Assembly (NCBI RefSeq): GCF_026167665.1
Contig: NZ_CP098740.1
Coordinates: 1,674,001 to 1,738,000 of the forward strand
Length of the DNA stretch: 64,000 bases
Reading direction: 5' to 3'
Source of the DNA: Streptomyces drozdowiczii
GTDB taxonomy: Bacteria > Actinomycetota > Actinomycetes > Streptomycetales > Streptomycetaceae
This document shows positions 45,553-55,190 of this stretch, one piece after another; the stretch's first letter is position 1, and every line of letters starts with the position of its first letter. The notes below the pieces were generated by a model that was not told where the DNA came from, searched no databases, and saw only the letters and a program-made list of their open reading frames with translations. A program made the position numbers and the translations under genes.

Positions 45553-46785
45553 ATGCGTCTCGTTCGACCAGGAACCACCACACGTCGAGGCAGGAGTGCG
45601 CGTCGCGCCTCCTCCCCCGTGCTTGTCACCGCCGCGTTCACCGCGGTCCTCGCGCTCACGGCGACCGCCTGCGGGCCGACCGAGGACGACGCGAAGTCCG
45701 AACCGAGCAGCAGCGCCTCGGCCGGTGCGACGTCGGACGGCAAGATCGCCATCCCCGACGATCTGAAGGACCGGCTCAAGGCACACGGGATCGACATCGA
45801 CAAGTGGAAGGGCGGCGAGTGGAAGAACTGGGACAAGGACAAGTGGCTGCGTGAGGCCCAGGACTACATCAACCCGATCATCGCGGGCCTCTGGGACCCG
45901 GACCGCATGCAGGACGCCGACAAGCCGCCGGAGAAGCCGGTCGACAACGACATCTCGGGCGACGAGGGCGTGACGGACCCGACGCCCGCCCCGGTCCGGG
46001 CCGTGGGCGTGCAGACCCAGTACCACGACAACGCGCCGGAGTCGGGCAAGCTGTTCTTCGACGGCCCCGAGGGCTCGATGGTCTGCTCGGCGACCGTGGT
46101 GAAGGACCCGGCGCACCCCGGCAAGTCCAACATGGTGTGGACCGCCGGCCACTGTGTGCACGCGGGCAAGAAGGGCGGCTGGTACCGCAACATCGCCTTC
46201 GTCCCCTCGTACAACAACAGCGGCCTGTCGACGTCCGAGCTGCGGAACAACCCGCCGAAGGAGAAGGTCGCCCCCTACGGCATCTGGTGGGGCACCTGGG
46301 CGCAGACCTCCCAGCAGTGGATCGACCAGGGCGCTTCGGTCGGCGGCCTCGGCGCCCCGTACGACTTCGCCGTGCTGCATGTGACGCCCGAGGAGGGATC
46401 GGGCGGCAAGTCCCTGGAGGAGACGGTCGGTTCGGCCCTGCCGGTCGAGTTCAACGCCCCGGCGGTCCCCAAGATCACCGACATGACGGCCACCGGATTC
46501 CCGGCCGCGGCGCCGTACGACGGCCAGAAGATGTTCCAGTGCAAGGACAAGCCGGGCCGTCTCTCGCTCGCGCAGGACGACCCGACGATGTACCGCATCG
46601 GCTGCTCCATGACCGGCGGTTCCTCCGGTGGCGGCTGGGTCGCCAAGGGCCAGGACGGCAAGCCGGCGCTGGTCTCGAACACCTCCATCGGCCCGGTGAC
46701 GGCCGGGTGGCTCGCCGGACCGCGTCTCGGCCCGGAGGCCAAGGGCGTCTACGACGCGGTCAGCGACAAGTACGCGGACAAGTAG
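45553..46785 (+). CDS. secreted lipoprotein trypsin-like serine peptidase (copy 1)
   Basis: This is a 410-residue exported protein. An Arg-rich signal ends in a lipobox (ALTATAC, acylated C40), giving a membrane-anchored outer-surface protein; the RRGRSARR stretch might allow Tat export. After a Ser/Ala linker comes a Trp/Lys-rich segment (HGIDIDKWKGGEWKNWDKDK, residues ~78-97) of unknown role. The peptidase domain is chymotrypsin-like: histidine in VWTAGHCVH, aspartate in APYDFAVLHV, serine in MTGGSSGGGW. It is the first of two tandem paralogues and ends at a strong hairpin. Confidence 0.88.
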   Translation: MRLVRPGTTTRRGRSARRASSPVLVTAAFTAVLALTATACGPTEDDAKSEPSSSASAGATSDGKIAIPDDLKDRLKAHGIDIDKWKGGEWKNWDKDKWLREAQDYINPIIAGLWDPDRMQDADKPPEKPVDNDISGDEGVTDPTPAPVRAVGVQTQYHDNAPESGKLFFDGPEGSMVCSATVVKDPAHPGKSNMVWTAGHCVHAGKKGGWYRNIAFVPSYNNSGLSTSELRNNPPKEKVAPYGIWWGTWAQTSQQWIDQGASVGGLGAPYDFAVLHVTPEEGSGGKSLEETVGSALPVEFNAPAVPKITDMTATGFPAAAPYDGQKMFQCKDKPGRLSLAQDDPTMYRIGCSMTGGSSGGGWVAKGQDGKPALVSNTSIGPVTAGWLAGPRLGPEAKGVYDAVSDKYADK

Positions 46786-46824
46786 CAGGCAGGACCGCGC
46801 CCGCGCGGGCGCGTACGACGGAAG

Positions 46825-46870
46825 GCCAGGGGCCTCCGGAGCGGCACCGTCCGCTCCGGGGGCCCCTGGC
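46825..46870 (+). terminator. terminator between tandem peptidase genes
   Basis: GCCAGGGGCCTCCGGAGCGG (46825-46844) pairs with CCGCTCCGGGGGCCCCTGGC (46851-46870) with a single G-U-type mismatch around six bases. It suggests that the two peptidase genes are largely separate transcripts. Confidence 0.75.
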
Positions 46871-46912
46871 ACGCAGACAGCACATGTGCAGATCTCAGGG
46901 GGATTCCTTTTC

Positions 46913-48094
46913 ATGCGATCCATACGTCCGCTGCTCGCCGCGACCGGTCTGGTCGCCGCGCTCGCGCTGACAGCCACGGCCTGCGGGCCCACCGAGGACG
47001 AGGGCGCCGACAAGCCGGCCGCCACCGCCTCCGCCTCGGCCGCCGGTGGCACCGACAAGGGCAGCGGCCTTCCCGCCGGACTGGCCGACAAACTCAAGAA
47101 GCACGGGATCGACCCGGACAAGTGGCGCGACGGCGAGTGGAAGAACTGGGACAAGGACAAGTGGCTGCGTGAGGCCAAGGACTTCGTCAACCCGGTCATC
47201 GAGGGGCTGTGGAAGCCGGACCGGATGAAGTCGGCGAAGGACCCGGCCAAGACCATGTCCGCCGGCGACCTCTCCGGCGACCGGGGCGTCACCGACCCGG
47301 AGCCCCGACCGGTCACCGCCGAGCGCGAGAAGACGCCGTACCACGACTACGCGGCCCCGGTCGGGAAGGTCTTCTTCGACTCCCCCAAGGGCCACATGGT
47401 CTGCTCGGGCACGGTCGTCAAGGACCCGGAGCACCCGCGGAAGTCCAACCTGGTGTGGACCGCCGGCCACTGTGTGCACGCCGGGTCCGCCGGCGGCTGG
47501 TACCGCAACATCGTCTTCGTGCCTGCGTACAACGACCAGGGAAAGAGCGCCGCGGCGCTGGAGAACGCGCAGCCGCAGGAGATCGCCCCGTACGGCGCGT
47601 ACTGGGCCGACTGGGCCAGCACCTCCGGTGAGTGGATCAAGGACGGCGGTCCCACCGGCGGCGAGGGCGCCCCGTACGACTACGCGGTGCTGCATGTGAA
47701 GCCGGAGCACGGCACGAAGTCCCTGGAGGAGACCGTGGGCAACGCCCTTGCGGTGAACTTCGACGCCCCCGAGGTCTCGCAGATCAGCGCGATGGGCGCC
47801 TGGGGTTACCCGGCGGCCCCGCCGTACGACGGTCTGATCATGCACAAGTGCGTCGACCGTCCGGGCCGGCTCTCGATCAGCCCGGCCACGCCCACGATGT
47901 ACCGCATCGGCTGCACCATGACCGGCGGTTCGTCCGGTGGCGGATGGTTCAGCGAGGGCAGCGACGGGAAGCTCGCACTGGTCTCCAACACGTCCATCGG
48001 CCCGGTGACGTCCGGCTGGCTGGCCGGACCGCACCTCGGCGAGGGCGCCGAGCAGATCTTCACGATGATGAGCGAGAAGTACGGCGCCCAGTGA
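46913..48094 (+). CDS. secreted lipoprotein trypsin-like serine peptidase (copy 2)
   Basis: This is a 393-residue paralogue of the preceding gene, with the same plan. The signal peptide ends ALTATAC (lipid-modified C24). It keeps the same Trp/Lys-rich segment (KHGIDPDKWRDGEWKNWDKD) and a peptidase domain with VWTAGHCVHAG, APYDYAVLHV and MTGGSSGGGWFSEG. Identity with copy 1 is high along the whole mature protein, with divergence mainly in the linkers, which indicates tandem duplication. An AGGGGG ribosome site lies upstream of the ATG. The substrate is unknown. It ends at a 40-bp perfect palindrome. Confidence 0.88.
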   Translation: MRSIRPLLAATGLVAALALTATACGPTEDEGADKPAATASASAAGGTDKGSGLPAGLADKLKKHGIDPDKWRDGEWKNWDKDKWLREAKDFVNPVIEGLWKPDRMKSAKDPAKTMSAGDLSGDRGVTDPEPRPVTAEREKTPYHDYAAPVGKVFFDSPKGHMVCSGTVVKDPEHPRKSNLVWTAGHCVHAGSAGGWYRNIVFVPAYNDQGKSAAALENAQPQEIAPYGAYWADWASTSGEWIKDGGPTGGEGAPYDYAVLHVKPEHGTKSLEETVGNALAVNFDAPEVSQISAMGAWGYPAAPPYDGLIMHKCVDRPGRLSISPATPTMYRIGCTMTGGSSGGGWFSEGSDGKLALVSNTSIGPVTSGWLAGPHLGEGAEQIFTMMSEKYGAQ

Positions 48095-48113
48095 GGCGCC
48101 GCCCGTAGGAAGG

Positions 48114-48153
48114 CCGGAAGGCCCGTCCCCTCGCGAGGGGACGGGCCTTCCGG
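48114..48153. terminator. 40-bp perfect palindromic bidirectional terminator
   Basis: CCGGAAGGCCCGTCCCCTCG (48114-48133) is followed directly by its exact reverse complement (48134-48153), between convergent peptidase and hflX genes. Confidence 0.85.
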
Positions 48154-48174
48154 TCGTTCCGGGTGCGGTACGGC

Positions 48175-49695
48175 TCAGTGCACGGCGGGGACGAACGAGG
48201 CCAGCTCCGCGGCCAGCTCCTCGTTGACCCGCGCCTTGATCAGCGTGCCCTCCGAGGTGTGCTCCTCGGAGACCACTTCGCCCTCGGCGTGCACCCGGGA
48301 GACGAGTCCGCCCTGGGTGTACGGCACGAGTACCTCGACCGCGACCGACGGGTGGGGCAGCTCGCTGTCGATCAGCGCGAGCAGCTCGTCGATGCCGGCT
48401 CCGGTGCGGGCGGAGACCGCGATGGCGTGCTTCTCGTTGCGCAGGAGGCGCTGGAGGACCAGCGGGTCCGCCGCGTCCGCCTTGTTGACCACGACGATCT
48501 CGGGCACGTCCGTCGCGCCGACCTCGCGGATCACCTCGCGCACCGCGGCGAGCTGCTCCTCCGGCACCGGGTGCGCGCCGTCCACCACATGCAGGATGAG
48601 GTCGGAGTCGCCGACCTCCTCCATGGTGGAGCGGAACGCCTCGACCAGGTGGTGCGGCAGATGCCGGACGAACCCGACGGTGTCGGCGAGCGTGTAGACC
48701 CGGCCGCTCGGCGTCTCGGCCCGGCGCACGGTCGGGTCGAGGGTGGCGAACAGGGCGTTCTCCACCAGCACTCCCGCCCCGGTCAGGCGATTGAGCAGCG
48801 AGGACTTGCCGGCGTTGGTGTAGCCGGCGATGGCGACCGAGGGCACCTTGTTGCGCCGGCGTTCCTGGCGCTTGAGGTCACGGCCGGTCTTCATCTCCGC
48901 GATCTCCCGGCGCATCTTCGCCATCTTCTCGCGGATACGGCGCCGGTCGGTCTCGATCTTGGTCTCACCGGGACCACGGGTCGCCATGCCGCCACCGCCG
49001 CTGGTACCGCCACCGCCCATCTGACGGGAGAGCGACTGGCCCCAGCCGCGGAGCCTGGGCAGCATGTACTGCATCTGCGCCAGGGAGACCTGCGCCTTGC
49101 CCTCTCGGGACTTGGCGTGCTGGGCGAAGATGTCGAGGATCAGGGCGGTCCGGTCGACCACCTTGACCTTGACGACGTCTTCGAGGTGGATCAGCTGGCC
49201 CGGGGACAGCTCACCGTCGCAGACGACGGTGTCGGCCCCGGTCTCGACGACGAGGTCACGCAGTTGCAGCGCCTTGCCGGAACCGATGTACGTGGCCGGG
49301 TCGGGCTTGTCGCGGCGCTGGAAGACGGCGTCGAGCACCAGCGCTCCGGCCGTCTCGGCGAGGGCCGCCAGCTCGGCGAGCGAATTCTCCGCGTCCTGCA
49401 CGGTGCCCGAGGTCCAGACACCGACGAGCACCACGCGCTCCAGGCGGAGCTGTCGGTACTCGACCTCGGTGACGTCCTCGAGCTCGGTGGAGAGGCCGGC
49501 CACACGCCGCAGCGCGGCGCGCTCCGAACGGTCGAGCTGGTCGCCGTCCCGCTCTCCGTCGATCTCGAAGCTCCAGGCGACGTCCTCTTCCATCAGGGCG
49601 TCGGCCCGCAGGCCCTCGGTGAGGCTCTCGGTCGCGTTCTCCGTGGCACTCTGCGCGTTGTGCGCGTCCTGGGGAAGGGAAGAAGAGGAGGTCAT
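48175..49695 (-). CDS. hflX: ribosome-associated GTPase HflX
   Basis: This is a 506-residue HflX GTPase that splits stalled ribosomes. The N-terminal HflX domain (residues ~60-270) has PATYIGSGKALQLRDLV and VVCDGELSPGQLIHLED; the glycine-rich GGGGTSGGGGMATRGPGET linker follows near 235-255. The G domain begins with VAIAGYTNAGKSSLLNRLTG; ATLDPTVRRAETPSG, FADTVGFVRHLPH-like LADTVGFVRHLPHHLVEAF and VVNKADAAD are switch and specificity motifs. It has an N-terminal extension of ~55 acidic residues. Leftward and single, it is followed by a palindromic terminator. Confidence 0.95.
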   Translation of the reverse strand: MTSSSSLPQDAHNAQSATENATESLTEGLRADALMEEDVAWSFEIDGERDGDQLDRSERAALRRVAGLSTELEDVTEVEYRQLRLERVVLVGVWTSGTVQDAENSLAELAALAETAGALVLDAVFQRRDKPDPATYIGSGKALQLRDLVVETGADTVVCDGELSPGQLIHLEDVVKVKVVDRTALILDIFAQHAKSREGKAQVSLAQMQYMLPRLRGWGQSLSRQMGGGGTSGGGGMATRGPGETKIETDRRRIREKMAKMRREIAEMKTGRDLKRQERRRNKVPSVAIAGYTNAGKSSLLNRLTGAGVLVENALFATLDPTVRRAETPSGRVYTLADTVGFVRHLPHHLVEAFRSTMEEVGDSDLILHVVDGAHPVPEEQLAAVREVIREVGATDVPEIVVVNKADAADPLVLQRLLRNEKHAIAVSARTGAGIDELLALIDSELPHPSVAVEVLVPYTQGGLVSRVHAEGEVVSEEHTSEGTLIKARVNEELAAELASFVPAVH

Positions 49696-49837
49696 TGGAT
49701 CCTTACGTCGATAGAAGTGGTTGCATCAGTCACAACGCGTGACCTGTGCGGAAGATTCCCGGGCAGGAATTCCTCCGCTCCGGCCGCCTCGGCGACCCGT
49801 CGATAGTGGCACGGCGGGCGCGGGGCGTCACCCGGGT

Positions 49838-51292
49838 TTACGAGGCGGCCGGCGCGGTGCTCCGCCAGTCCGGGTGCCCCGGCATGGGCGGTGTCTTCGT
49901 CCCGTACAGCCAGCCGTCGAAGAAGGCGGTCAGATCGCGCCCCGCCACCTGCGAGGCGAGCCGGACGAAGTCGGCCGTGGCCGCGTTGGAGTCGCGGTGC
50001 TTGTGGACCCAGAGCCGTTCCAGCCGGTCGAAGGCGCCGTGGCCGATCTCCTGGCGCAGCGCGTACAGGACGAGGGCGCTGCCGTCGTAGACGACGGGCC
50101 GGAAGAGGCTGATCTTCTGACCGGGCTTCGGGGCCGCGGGCCGGGCGGGCGGCCCGCCGGCGGCCCGCCAGGTGTCCGAGCGGATGTAGGCGTTCCGCAT
50201 GCGTGCCTCCAGCGGGGCGTCCATGTGGTCCTCGGTGTACCGCGCCTCGTACCAGGTGGCGTGCCCCTCGTTCAGCCAGAGGTCGGACCAGGACTGCGGG
50301 GAGACGCTGTCGCCGAACCACTGGTGGGCCAGTTCGTGGACCATGACCGACTCGACGTACCACGCGGGGAAGCGCGTATCGGTGAACAGGCGCTTCTCGA
50401 AGAGGGACAGGGTCTGGGTCTCCAGCTCGAATCCGGTCTCGGTGTCGGCGACGAGGATTCCGTAGTTCTCGAAGGGGTAGCGCCCGACCTGCTTCTCCAT
50501 CCACTCCAGCTGGGCGGGGGTCCTCTTCAGCCAGGTCTCCACTCGGTCGCGGTCGGCGGTCGGTACGACATCGCGCACGGGCAGTCCGTGCGGTCCGGTG
50601 CGCCGCACCACGGTCGAGGCGCCGATGCTGACCTGGGCCAGTTCGGTCGCCATGGGGTGCTCGGTGCGGTAGGTCCAGGTGGTGCTGTCGCCGTTGCGGC
50701 TGCGGCCGGTGGGGACGCCGTTGGCGACGACGGTCCTGTCGTTCGGCGCGGTGACGCGGAAGGTGAAGTACGCCTTGTCGGCGGGGTGGTCGTTGCTGGG
50801 GAAGACCCGGTGTCCCGCGTCGGCCTGGTTGGCCATGGCGAGCCCGTCGGCGGTGCGGACCCAGCCGCCGCTGTCCTGTTCGCCGGTGGGGTCGCTGGTG
50901 TGGCGGACGGTGATGCGCAGCGGCACTCCGGCCGGGATGCGGCCCGCCGGCCGTACGACGAGGTCCTCGCCCGCGGTCTCGAAGCCGGCGCGCAGCCCGT
51001 TGACGGCGACGGAGCGGACGGTGCCCCGGGTGAAGTCGAGGTTGATCCGGTCCAGCGGCTCGGTCGTCCGTGCGTCGATGGTGGTGACGGCGTCCAGCGG
51101 CTCGTCGTTGCGGCCTTTGTAGGTGAGGCCGATGTCGTACGCGAGCACGTCGTACCCGGGGTTGCCGAGGTGCGGGAAGAGCGGGTCGCCGATGCCGAGG
51201 GGCACCGGGTCGGCGGGCAGGGTGGCGGCGACGAGGGCGGCCGACGCGGCGGCCAGCACGGCGGCCCGCGAGCGGCGGGAGAGGAACGGCAT
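49838..51292 (-). CDS. secreted M1-family zinc metallopeptidase (aminopeptidase N-like)
   Basis: This is a 484-residue exported peptidase. A signal peptide (~residues 1-25) precedes the beta-sandwich N-domain. The catalytic domain has VMVHELAHQWFGDSVSPQSW (HEXXH) followed 18 residues later by the third zinc ligand in WLNEGHATWYEARY. The GAMEN-type exopeptidase motif of classical aminopeptidases is replaced by TGFELETQT, so specificity may differ, as in other short bacterial M1 members. It lacks the large C-terminal helical domain, ending after a short helical region. Confidence 0.9.
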   Translation of the reverse strand: MPFLSRRSRAAVLAAASAALVAATLPADPVPLGIGDPLFPHLGNPGYDVLAYDIGLTYKGRNDEPLDAVTTIDARTTEPLDRINLDFTRGTVRSVAVNGLRAGFETAGEDLVVRPAGRIPAGVPLRITVRHTSDPTGEQDSGGWVRTADGLAMANQADAGHRVFPSNDHPADKAYFTFRVTAPNDRTVVANGVPTGRSRNGDSTTWTYRTEHPMATELAQVSIGASTVVRRTGPHGLPVRDVVPTADRDRVETWLKRTPAQLEWMEKQVGRYPFENYGILVADTETGFELETQTLSLFEKRLFTDTRFPAWYVESVMVHELAHQWFGDSVSPQSWSDLWLNEGHATWYEARYTEDHMDAPLEARMRNAYIRSDTWRAAGGPPARPAAPKPGQKISLFRPVVYDGSALVLYALRQEIGHGAFDRLERLWVHKHRDSNAATADFVRLASQVAGRDLTAFFDGWLYGTKTPPMPGHPDWRSTAPAAS

Positions 51293-51408
51293 GGACTACG
51301 GCTATCAGCGCCGCCCCGCCGGACGGGCGCGGCGCGCGCCGCGCCACCCGAATGAGAACGCGGTTGACGGCCCGGTACCGGAGAGAGCGCGTTCGACCGC
51401 CCGCTGCC

Positions 51409-53525
51409 TCAGAGCGCCCCGGCCGGATGCTGGGCGCGGCTCACGTCGTACACGCCGGGCACCTCGCGCATCGCCCGCATCAGCGCGGGCAGACCGGCCG
51501 CGTCCGGGAGCCGCAGCGTGTAGGTGTGCCGTACGCGCTGTTCGCTCGGGGGCTCGACGGTCGCGGAGATCACCGCGGCGTCGGCCCCCGCGATCGCCTC
51601 GGTGAGGTCGGCCAGGAGGCGGGGGCGGCCGAACGATTCGGCGACCAGCGTCACCCGGCACGCCTGCTCCTCGCCCCAGCTCACCGCGACCGGGGTCCGG
51701 CCGACCGCCTCCATGCGGGCCACGGCGGGGCACTCCAGCCGGTGCACGGTGACGGCGGCGCCGCCGCGTACGGGGATGCCGGTGACCTCGTCGGGGGCAC
51801 GGGCGTACAGCAGCCGGCGAGCCGTACCGCGGCGTCCGGCCGTTCGGCCACGGCGGTCGCGGTGCGGGCGCGGGCGGTCCGGGGCACCGAGGGCGGGACC
51901 GGCTGCGGGTCCGGGTCGGCCGGTTCGCCGGGCCGGCCGGTCTCCGCCGGCTGCGGGTGGGCGTCGAGCCAGCCGGTGATGGCGATGCGGGCGGCGGGCG
52001 TGCGCACATGGTCGAGCCAGTCCGGCGAGGGGCCGGACGCGGGATCCTCGGCCAGCAGCGGCTGCACGGTGTCGCCGTCCTTCAGCACGGTGCTCAGCGT
52101 GGCCAGCCGGCCGTTCACCCGGGCCCCGATACAGGCGTGGGCGGCGTCGCCGTGCTGGGCGTAGGCCGCGTCGACACAGCTGGCGCCGGCGGGCAGGCCG
52201 AGCGTGCCGCCGTCCGTGCGGAAGACGGTGATCTCGCGGTCCTGGGCGAGGTCGGCGCGCAGGGTGGTCCAGAAGGTGTCGGGGTCGGGCGCGGACTGCT
52301 GCCACTGGAGGAGGCGGGAGAGCCAGCCGGGGCGGGTGGGGTCGGCGCGTTCGCCGTCGTCGGCCGGTTCGGCGGTCTGGGGGGCGCCCTCGGAGGCGTA
52401 CGGGTTGCCGAGGGCGACGACGCCGGCCTCGGCGACCTTGTGCATGCGGTGCGTGCGGATGAGGATCTCGGCCACCTCGCCGTCCGGGCCGACCACCGCG
52501 GTGTGCAGCGACTGGTACAGGTTGAACTTGGGGGCGGCGATGAAGTCCTTGAACTCGGAGATCACCGGGGTGAAGCAGGTGTGCAGCTCGCCGAGGACGG
52601 CGTAGCAGTCGGCGTCCTCACCGACGAGCACCAGGACCCGTCCGAAGTCGCTGCCGCGCAGTTCGCCGCGTTTGATCCGGACGCGGTGGACCGAGACGAA
52701 GTGGCGGGGCCTGACCAGCACCTCCGCGGAGATGCCGGCCTCGCGGAGCACCGAGGCCACGTTCCCCGCCATGGCACCGAGCGGGTCGGGGCCGTCCGCC
52801 GCCTCGGTGATCAGCGCTTCGGTGCGGGCGTACTCCTCGGGATGCAGGATGGCGAAGACCAGGTCCTCCAGCTCGGTCTTGAGCGCCTGGACACCGAGCC
52901 GTTCGGCGAGGGGGATCAGCACGTCGCGGGTGACCTTGGCGATCCTGGCCTGTTTCTCGGGCCGCATCACGCCGAGGGTGCGCATGTTGTGCAGCCGGTC
53001 GGCGAGCTTGATCGACATGACGCGGACGTCGTCCCCGGTGGCGACCAGCATCTTGCGGAAGGTCTCGGGTTCGGCGGCGGCCCCGTAGTCGACCTTTTCG
53101 AGTTTGGTGACGCCGTCGACGAGGTAGCAGACCTCCTCGCCGAACTCCTCCCGCACCTGGTCGAGGGTCACCTCGGTGTCCTCGACGGTGTCGTGGAGCA
53201 GGGACGCGGTCAGTGTGGTGGTCTCGGCGCCCAGCTCGGCGAGGATGAGGGTGACGGCGAGCGGATGGGTGATGAAGGGCTCACCGCTCTTGCGCATCTG
53301 CCCCCGGTGCGAGGTCTCGGCGAGCAGATAGGCGCGCTGGAGGACCGAGAGGTCGGCGTCGGGATGGTGGACCCGGTGCACCTCGGCGACATGCGCGATG
53401 GCGTCCGGGAGCCGGTCGCGGGAGACCGGACCGAAGAGCGCGGCTCTGCCGAGCCGGCGGAGGTCGATCCGGGGACGGCCCCGCCTGCGGATGGGAGCAC
53501 CTGGGCTGGTGGCCTCTGCACTCAT
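51409..53525 (-). CDS. rshA: RelA/SpoT homologue RshA ((p)ppGpp synthetase/hydrolase), apparent frameshift
   Basis: This is a second RelA/SpoT homologue of Streptomyces, about 705 residues after repair. The HD hydrolase domain has SHRGQMRKSGEPFITHPLAV, LLHDTVEDTEVTL and KLADRLHNMRTLG. The synthetase domain has GRVLVLVGEDADCYAVLGEL and PKFNLYQSLHTAVVGPDG. A degenerate TGS-like region and a C-terminal ACT domain (RVTLVAESFGRPRLLADLTE) follow. The break after GCCTPVPP at the G run 51793-51797 is cured by one base (DEVTGIPVRGGAAVTVHR). ATG with GGAGG 7 bp upstream. It acts in the stringent response with the main RelA. Confidence 0.92.
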
Positions 53526-53665
53526 GGGGGCACCTCCGGCGACGTCGACCGGCGGTGGGGAGGCGCGGCGCGCCTCCGGGCCGGTGCTTGATGCTACCGA
53601 GCCCACCACGCGGCGGAGTCCCGCTCTCGCCCAGCGTGAAACGGATCACCCATTCGAGCGAAGCG

Positions 53666-54538
53666 TTACTCGTTCGGCGTTTCGAGCCACGCCGGATCGA
53701 TCATGCCCTCGGCGACGATGACGGCCGGTCCGGTCATGTCGATCCCGCTGTCGGGGTGCTCCGTGATGGCGAGGCTGCCGCCGGGGAGGTCGACGGTGTA
53801 CGTGACGGGCTCGCCGGTCCTCGCGGGGTCGGCCTGGTCCCGGCGGGCGGCCGCGACGGCCACCGCGCAGGCTCCGGTGCCGCAGGAGCGGGTTTCGCCG
53901 GAGCCGCGCTCGTGGACCCGCATGGCGACGTGGCGGGGGCCCCGGTCCACGACGAACTCGATGTTGACGCCTTCGGGGTAGACGGCGGCCGGGGCGAAGG
54001 ACGGCTCGGTGAGCAGATCGCCGGCGTGGGCCAGGTCGTCCACGAACGCGACGGCGTGGGGGTTGCCCATGTTGACGTTGCGGGCGTCCCAGGCCCGGCC
54101 GCCCACGGTGACGGTGACGCCGTCGGCGGGGAGCAGGGCGCGCCCCATGGAGACGGTGACGTCGCCGTTCTTGGCGAGGTGGACCTTCTTGACGCCGCCC
54201 CGGGTCGCGACCGCGAGGTCGCCCGGCTCGACCAGGCCGGCGCGCTCGAGGTAGCGGGCGAAGACCCGTACGCCGTTGCCGCACATCTCGGCAACAGAGC
54301 CGTCGGAGTTGCGGTAGTCCATGAACCACTCGGCGTCCTCGGCCATCGCCTTCGCCTCGGGGTGCGCGGCGGAGCGCACGACGTGCAGCAGGCCGTCGCC
54401 GCCGATGCCGGCGCGGCGGTCGCAGAGCCGGGCGACGACGGAGGCGGGCAGGTCGAGGGCGTTCTCCGGGTCGGGAACGATCACGAAGTCGTTCTCGGTG
54501 CCGTGGCCCTTGAGGAAGGCGATCTGCGAGGTGGTCAC
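53666..54538 (-). CDS. dapF: diaminopimelate epimerase
   Basis: This is a 290-residue epimerase converting LL- to meso-diaminopimelate for lysine and peptidoglycan; Streptomyces walls contain LL-DAP, so the enzyme serves mainly lysine synthesis. The two catalytic cysteines lie in SVAEMCGNGVRVFARYL and RSCGTGACAVAVAA. GTENDFVIV at the N-terminus is a family signature. It starts with GTG at 54536-54538 where homology begins; the ribosome site is weak. It lies downstream of a membrane-protein gene and miaA, all leftward, the usual Streptomyces order. Confidence 0.95.
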   Translation of the reverse strand: MTTSQIAFLKGHGTENDFVIVPDPENALDLPASVVARLCDRRAGIGGDGLLHVVRSAAHPEAKAMAEDAEWFMDYRNSDGSVAEMCGNGVRVFARYLERAGLVEPGDLAVATRGGVKKVHLAKNGDVTVSMGRALLPADGVTVTVGGRAWDARNVNMGNPHAVAFVDDLAHAGDLLTEPSFAPAAVYPEGVNIEFVVDRGPRHVAMRVHERGSGETRSCGTGACAVAVAAARRDQADPARTGEPVTYTVDLPGGSLAITEHPDSGIDMTGPAVIVAEGMIDPAWLETPNE

Positions 54539-54633
54539 GGGACAACTGTACGAGGCGGCACCGACAGCCGGAAAACGGTCCGCCGCGCGGACGGGCCCCG
54601 GGGGGGCGCTCCTCGGCCCACGGCCCCGGCCGG

Positions 54634-55086
54634 TCAGCGCAGCCGGGCCACGCGCCAGACGGCGAGCGCGACGAGCACAGCGCAGACCCCGGCGTAGAGC
54701 GCGATCACGCGCCAGTCCGGGCGCTGCGGCGAGCCCTTGGAGGGCAGACCGGGCCAGGCGTAGCCGACGCGGCGGGCGGCCATCATGGACCATCCGGCGG
54801 CGCAGCAGCTGATCAGGAGGCCCAGCATGGCGACGACCGCGCCGCCGTCGCCGAACTCGAAGGCCAGCGGGAAGGCGAACATCAGCGAGCCCACCGCGGC
54901 GAGCATGACGATGGGCGCGAGCTGCCAGATGCGCAGCCGGCGGGCGGGCCGCAGCTCGACCTCGACCTCGGGGGTCACTTCGAGCTCGTCGGGCCCGTCC
55001 GGGCTGAGGCCGTCCGCCTCACGCCCGGCGCCCGCTGCGCCGCTTTCCGGTGCGTCTTGTTCCGTGTCGCGAGGGCCGGCCTCCAT
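54634..55086 (-). CDS. hypothetical membrane protein between miaA and dapF
   Basis: This is a 150-residue protein. An acidic, Gly/Ala/Asp-rich cytoplasmic N-terminus (~60 residues, TEQDAPESGAAGAGREADGL) precedes three hydrophobic segments: IWQLAPIVMLAAVGSLMFAF, VVAMLGLLISCCAAGWSMMA and VIALYAGVCAVLVALAVW. The ATG at 55084-55086 is preferred over a GTG two codons upstream because GGGAGG lies 9 bp before it. Its position is conserved in Streptomyces, but the function is unknown. Confidence 0.72.
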   Translation of the reverse strand: MEAGPRDTEQDAPESGAAGAGREADGLSPDGPDELEVTPEVEVELRPARRLRIWQLAPIVMLAAVGSLMFAFPLAFEFGDGGAVVAMLGLLISCCAAGWSMMAARRVGYAWPGLPSKGSPQRPDWRVIALYAGVCAVLVALAVWRVARLR

Positions 55087-55190
55087 CGCCACGCGCCCTC
55101 CCAACTCGGACTCCAGTCGATCGATGCTCGATGATGGCACGCCCGCGGTCGCCGAAATGACGGGCGGGGCGTCCCGATGCCATGACGTGA

